From Ignavibacteriae bacterium HGW-Ignavibacteriae-1 (GTDB taxonomy: Bacteria; Bacteroidota; Ignavibacteria; Kapaibacteriales; UBA2268): 64,000 nucleotides of DNA. The stretch is taken from positions 62,001-126,000 of the forward strand of contig PGYU01000001.1 of NCBI GenBank assembly GCA_002839825.1. Direction: 5' to 3'. Below, piece after piece: positions 60,475-64,000 of the stretch. Position 1 is the stretch's first letter, and each line of letters opens with the position of its first letter. A model generated the notes under the pieces. That model had not been told where the DNA came from and did not search any database. It was given only the letters and a program-made list of their open reading frames with translations. Position numbers and translations under genes: made by a program.

Positions 60475-63400
60475 ATGCGTAATGTAAGATTTACAAGTAT
60501 TTCACTCGCTATTTTCCTTACTATTTTGTTAGCATCTTGCTCGAACAAAATCTACAAATACCCTGATGGCAATTTAAACAACAGCAGACCCGATGCAAAT
60601 AAAGAATTTAGTGAAGTGGCTCCTGTACAGAATTCCCAAGAATACGATATATGCGGGGCTTTCGACCGCGAGCATTCAAACAACGATTTTTCTGAGCAAT
60701 CTGTATCTCCATCGTCTGCTTATATCAATCAAATGTTTCCTGTTTCAAATTTTAACAAAGAAATTGTTGATTTTTTGACCCAAAATATCGAATCTATTGT
60801 ATTTACAGGTGTTGACAAAGGATTTGCCGCATTTGCTCATCCAATTTCATTCGATTTGGCTAAAAATTTGAATTTGCCATTTTCACCCGAATCTAAAAAT
60901 GTTGGTGGAGCAGATTTGTTTGAATTTTACAAAAATCGCGAAGGTAAGTTTGAATTTAAAATTTTAGATTCGCCCATAAATTCAATGTTTTGGGATTCTC
61001 ACCCGACTGCAATCACGGACACTTTATCCGATGGTTCCTGCGTTACATTGCTCATTTGGTCGTCCGATAGAAATGCACCTTTTGCCGAGCGAATCAGTTT
61101 GAGCGGCAAAAATCTTCCCGGCGGAAATACCGATTTGTTCTACGCTTTTAGATTTGCCGATGGAACCTGGTCTGAAGTCAAAACTTTGGCACAAAACATT
61201 AATACTGAATCACACGAAGGTACACCTTTTATTTATTGCTCGTGTTGCAATCCATATCTACTCTTTTCATCCGACAGATTGAAATCAAAAGCGGGTGATT
61301 TTGATATTTTTTACACCAAATTAGCGATTGATTATCACAATTTTGAAATTAATGTTTTTGATGATGCCCAACTATTAGAGAAAAAAGCGAATGAAAGGAG
61401 CTCTGACATCAATTCAATCAACTCTTTTTCAGATGACAGATTTCCTTTAGTTCCGTTGCCACACGGTTTGTCCTCTCCAAATTTGATTTACTTTAGTTCA
61501 AATCGTTATGATTCGAAGTCGGACAAACAGATGAAAGTTGGCGGTACTATTATCACAAATGCAGGCTCCTATGACATTTATAGATTGCCATTGCCCGAAT
61601 TCATGAACTGTCCTACACCCGAACCACCAACAGTCAAAATGAATGTGGCTCTAATCAATCTTGCCATTCCGGACGAACCTGTAAGAATGCCTGTTATCAG
61701 CCTATATGATAATAATGGAAATGAAATCGAGTCACGCGATTTGAGTCAAAGCGAATTTGAAATTAAAAGCGGAAAGCAATATTTCATCAAAGGTGGTTCG
61801 CATTTTAACATGCTTGATTGCGAATCCGAACCTGTAAAAGTGCTTTCTGGCTATCTTATCCCAAATGATACAATTGTTGTAATCGGACGAGAAATTTCTA
61901 AAGAGAAACGAGTTGTTAGTAATTTGAAATCGGGTTTAGCAGATTTTGAAAAATTGCAAAAGCTTCAGTATGACACAAGCTACAGTGAAATATTCGTTTT
62001 TGACAGAAAATTGAACGTTCAACATGCCAGAGCAATGGCTATCACTAATCCGAGATTAGTTGATGAGATGATGGAATATGACCAAGAAATCACTATCGTT
62101 TCAAGCTTTGACAAGCTACGGCGACAAACTCCAAAAACTGCTTCTAAATCTTCAAATGTTCGATTGTCCGGTGCAGGAGCAAATTCTGAAGTTTCTAAAA
62201 ATGGGGGATGGACTATTTCACCCGGAAGTGGTGATAATCTGGTATTTTACGATACAGTTTATGTTTTGCCCGAATATTTTGTCAAACCACCTTGTTATTG
62301 CGAATTCACCGAATTCATGACCGGATATGAACAAAATGTACCTTACTATCAAACCGGCTTTTGGGAAGTAAATACTTTGAGCAATTTCAGACGCGACATG
62401 AATAAATTGGGGAGACGTGAATTTTCCGAAGCTAAATGGGTCGAATTGCATAGGAATAATCAATATTTCACCAATTCTCCCGAACGTCGCCAAAGTAGAA
62501 TTTACGAATATGAAAAATTTGCCAAAATCGTTGACAAAAATTTGGATATGATGGCAGATATTATCAATCGCAGAATCATTCCGGCTTTCAATATAACAGA
62601 CAGTCTATCCGGTAACGAAAAATTGATTATTTCGCTCGATGCATGGAGCGACAAACGCCCAGTCAGAAGAGGTTGGTACATTGGTGAAGATGTTGATTAT
62701 TACGAAGGTGTGTTGCACGAATCGGCTTCTCATTATGATGTTAGTTTCAAAAAAGTAAGCATCCAATCCGGCGATTTGCTGAATATGAATAATGACACGC
62801 TGTCAAAACTCAGAGCATATTATGGTTATCATGAATTAATCACACGTTTGCTTGACACCAAAAAATTCGGCTCTGCATTTTACGATTATTTTGCACAAGG
62901 CAAAGTCCTATTGCCCGACAATCGCACTTTGGGCTCGAGCCAAGCTAATGTTGGAGCTTTTGACCCACAAGCGAGTATCGAAAATGCTAAGATAATTCTT
63001 TTAATCAAAGGGAATTATTTCGACCCGACTGAATTCAAAATCCCAAAATATATAAGAAATGTGGACTCATCGCTTTACATGCTCGATACTATTCGCCGCA
63101 TTGATTTGCGTATAAATAATTTATATTATCAAGCCGGAAAATTGGTCGAATCTCCTTGTTGCAACAAATCGCTGCCTTGTTTGGATTATGAAATGAAATT
63201 AAGTGCATCAAATATACAACCCGAGATAACAGCTACTTCGCCTACCAAAATAATTCCAAAACAAAATGACCATTTTATTCTTTATTTTGGTTCCTACAAT
63301 GATTTTGACGCTGCCCAATTAATTATGGTAATGCTGAATGAAGTCACTGATACAAAATTGATGATTGAGCAATCCGAATCCGAAGGGGAGCAAAAGTTTA

Positions 63401-63528
63401 TAGTCAGGACTGAAAGCAGTTTCTCGCCGGAAGAAGCGCGAAATAAGCAAGATTCGTTTATTAGACGTAGTAATATCCGAATTGAAGATTATCCGGGATT
63501 TGTAATAGAGTTAATTCAGTCCGAATAG
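60475..63528 (+). CDS. Large lipoprotein with PD40-like repeats, OmpA-like region and SPOR-like end
   Basis: A 1017-residue lipoprotein (lipobox LLASC, Cys22). Residues about 160-380 show PD40/TolB-propeller words: WDSHPTAITD, LLIWSSDR, GGNTDLFYAFR, LLFSSDRLKSKAGDFDIFYT and YFSSNRYD. About 716-800 looks like a drifted OmpA peptidoglycan-binding fold (LIISLDAWSDKRPV then LSKLRAYYGYHEL) with a large insert. About 932-1014 (FILYFGSYNDFDAAQLIMVM and FIVRTESSFSPEEA) resembles SPOR. T9SS PorE-like proteins also join PD40 and OmpA parts, so a link between outer membrane and wall is plausible, but this is inference. Confidence 0.72.
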   Translation: MRNVRFTSISLAIFLTILLASCSNKIYKYPDGNLNNSRPDANKEFSEVAPVQNSQEYDICGAFDREHSNNDFSEQSVSPSSAYINQMFPVSNFNKEIVDFLTQNIESIVFTGVDKGFAAFAHPISFDLAKNLNLPFSPESKNVGGADLFEFYKNREGKFEFKILDSPINSMFWDSHPTAITDTLSDGSCVTLLIWSSDRNAPFAERISLSGKNLPGGNTDLFYAFRFADGTWSEVKTLAQNINTESHEGTPFIYCSCCNPYLLFSSDRLKSKAGDFDIFYTKLAIDYHNFEINVFDDAQLLEKKANERSSDINSINSFSDDRFPLVPLPHGLSSPNLIYFSSNRYDSKSDKQMKVGGTIITNAGSYDIYRLPLPEFMNCPTPEPPTVKMNVALINLAIPDEPVRMPVISLYDNNGNEIESRDLSQSEFEIKSGKQYFIKGGSHFNMLDCESEPVKVLSGYLIPNDTIVVIGREISKEKRVVSNLKSGLADFEKLQKLQYDTSYSEIFVFDRKLNVQHARAMAITNPRLVDEMMEYDQEITIVSSFDKLRRQTPKTASKSSNVRLSGAGANSEVSKNGGWTISPGSGDNLVFYDTVYVLPEYFVKPPCYCEFTEFMTGYEQNVPYYQTGFWEVNTLSNFRRDMNKLGRREFSEAKWVELHRNNQYFTNSPERRQSRIYEYEKFAKIVDKNLDMMADIINRRIIPAFNITDSLSGNEKLIISLDAWSDKRPVRRGWYIGEDVDYYEGVLHESASHYDVSFKKVSIQSGDLLNMNNDTLSKLRAYYGYHELITRLLDTKKFGSAFYDYFAQGKVLLPDNRTLGSSQANVGAFDPQASIENAKIILLIKGNYFDPTEFKIPKYIRNVDSSLYMLDTIRRIDLRINNLYYQAGKLVESPCCNKSLPCLDYEMKLSASNIQPEITATSPTKIIPKQNDHFILYFGSYNDFDAAQLIMVMLNEVTDTKLMIEQSESEGEQKFIVRTESSFSPEEARNKQDSFIRRSNIRIEDYPGFVIELIQSE

Positions 63529-63529
63529 A

Positions 63530-64000
63530 CTATTTGACGTAAATTGCATGTATGTCATCTTCAATTTGTTTAAGCTGCTTTAGCTTGAAAGTAGGAGCTT
63601 CTTCAACACTTTGAACTTTGACTTGACCGAAGGTGCTAATGCCGCGTCCGAAAAATTTTGGTGCTATAAAAAGTTGCAGCTCATCGGCTAGTCCCTTTTC
63701 GAGAATCGTTGAATGCAGTGTCGCACCGCCTTCCACCAGAACGGATGCGATTTTGTACTGCCGTTCCAATTGCTCAAAAACATTCTTAATATCCAATTTG
63801 TCGGATTCATCAATATTAGAAACTAATATTTCATTTCCCATATCTCGAAGTTCGGCGGCTTTGTCAGTTACTGACATTTCCATAGAACAACAAATTATAG
63901 TACGAAACGCGTCATCAGTTTGGAATATTTTTAAAGCTTTTTCGAGTTTCAAATTTTTGTCGAGTACAATTCGCCAAGGATTTCTGCCTTCCACGTGGCG
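63530..64000 (-). CDS. ribD: Riboflavin biosynthesis RibD reductase domain (5' end off window)
   Basis: The frame is open to the right edge, so only the last 156 residues are seen. NPWRIVLDKNLKL, ASVLVEGGATLHSTILEKGL then ADELQLFIAPKFFG match the C-terminal reductase domain of RibD, which reduces the ribosyl side chain of the pyrimidine intermediate. VEGGATL is the conserved NADPH/substrate loop. Whether a deaminase domain precedes it cannot be told from the window. Confidence 0.88.
   Translation of the reverse strand, partial: RHVEGRNPWRIVLDKNLKLEKALKIFQTDDAFRTIICCSMEMSVTDKAAELRDMGNEILVSNIDESDKLDIKNVFEQLERQYKIASVLVEGGATLHSTILEKGLADELQLFIAPKFFGRGISTFGQVKVQSVEEAPTFKLKQLKQIEDDIHAIYVK

Overview
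The window reads as chromosome of an A+T-rich member of the Bacteroidota/Chlorobiota (FCB) group, plausibly a Kapabacteria- or Ignavibacteria-like lineage. Support: type IX secretion (T9SS) C-terminal sorting domains, a GWxTD-domain protein, a DUF5686 outer-membrane protein, the order rplM-rpsI-rpsB-tsf-pyrH-frr, and several promoters of the Bacteroidota form TTTG-N19..24-TAnnTTTG. The exact genus cannot be read from the sequence.

Layout. 1-1137: 3' part of a secreted propeller protein with a T9SS tail, running off the left edge. 1345-5806 (minus): trimeric NAD(P)-linked [FeFe]-hydrogenase hydB-hydA-hydC with promoter and terminator. 6102-10645: ispF, an orphan membrane histidine kinase, ruvX and a GWxTD protein. 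11174-17285: mutL, then the ribosomal/translation block. 17390-19103: ABC transporter pair. 19496-23624: two tandem barrel paralogues, tRNA-Leu(UAA), a His/Tyr/Ser-rich lipoprotein and a FadL-like porin. 23821-28915 (minus): VWA-OmpA lipoprotein, a peptidyl-tRNA hydrolase fused in frame to an oligopeptidase B-type protease, a rhodanese, and a SLOG-like protein. 29061-35683: PNGase F-like T9SS cargo, then ECF sigma factor, anti-sigma/beta-barrel fusion, barrel and lipoprotein. 35797-42581: DUF5686 protein, two tandem lipoprotein paralogues, VanZ-like protein, nnr. 42808-48349: RsbV/RsbW-like pair and a cytochrome c maturation cluster ccmCDEFG with a CxxxY-type CcmE and no ccmH. 48870-51494: CheB-CheR-PAS fusion. 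51702-52143: hicBA toxin-antitoxin. 52485-64000: secreted PepF, M28 peptidase, PstS-like protein, map, a four-gene outer-envelope cluster, and the right-edge partial ribD.

The intergenic DNA is unusually rich in short dispersed palindromes. At least nine families can be recognised by eye, several with two to four copies here, and two of them lie in frame inside the sorting domain of the PNGase F-like gene.

The observations most worth following are the Pth-oligopeptidase fusion (peptidyl-tRNA release and peptide destruction in one chain), the anti-sigma/beta-barrel fusion (possible one-protein envelope sensor), palindromic elements translated inside a T9SS tail, and the ccm cluster in which CcmC seems to carry its own CcmE-like domain.
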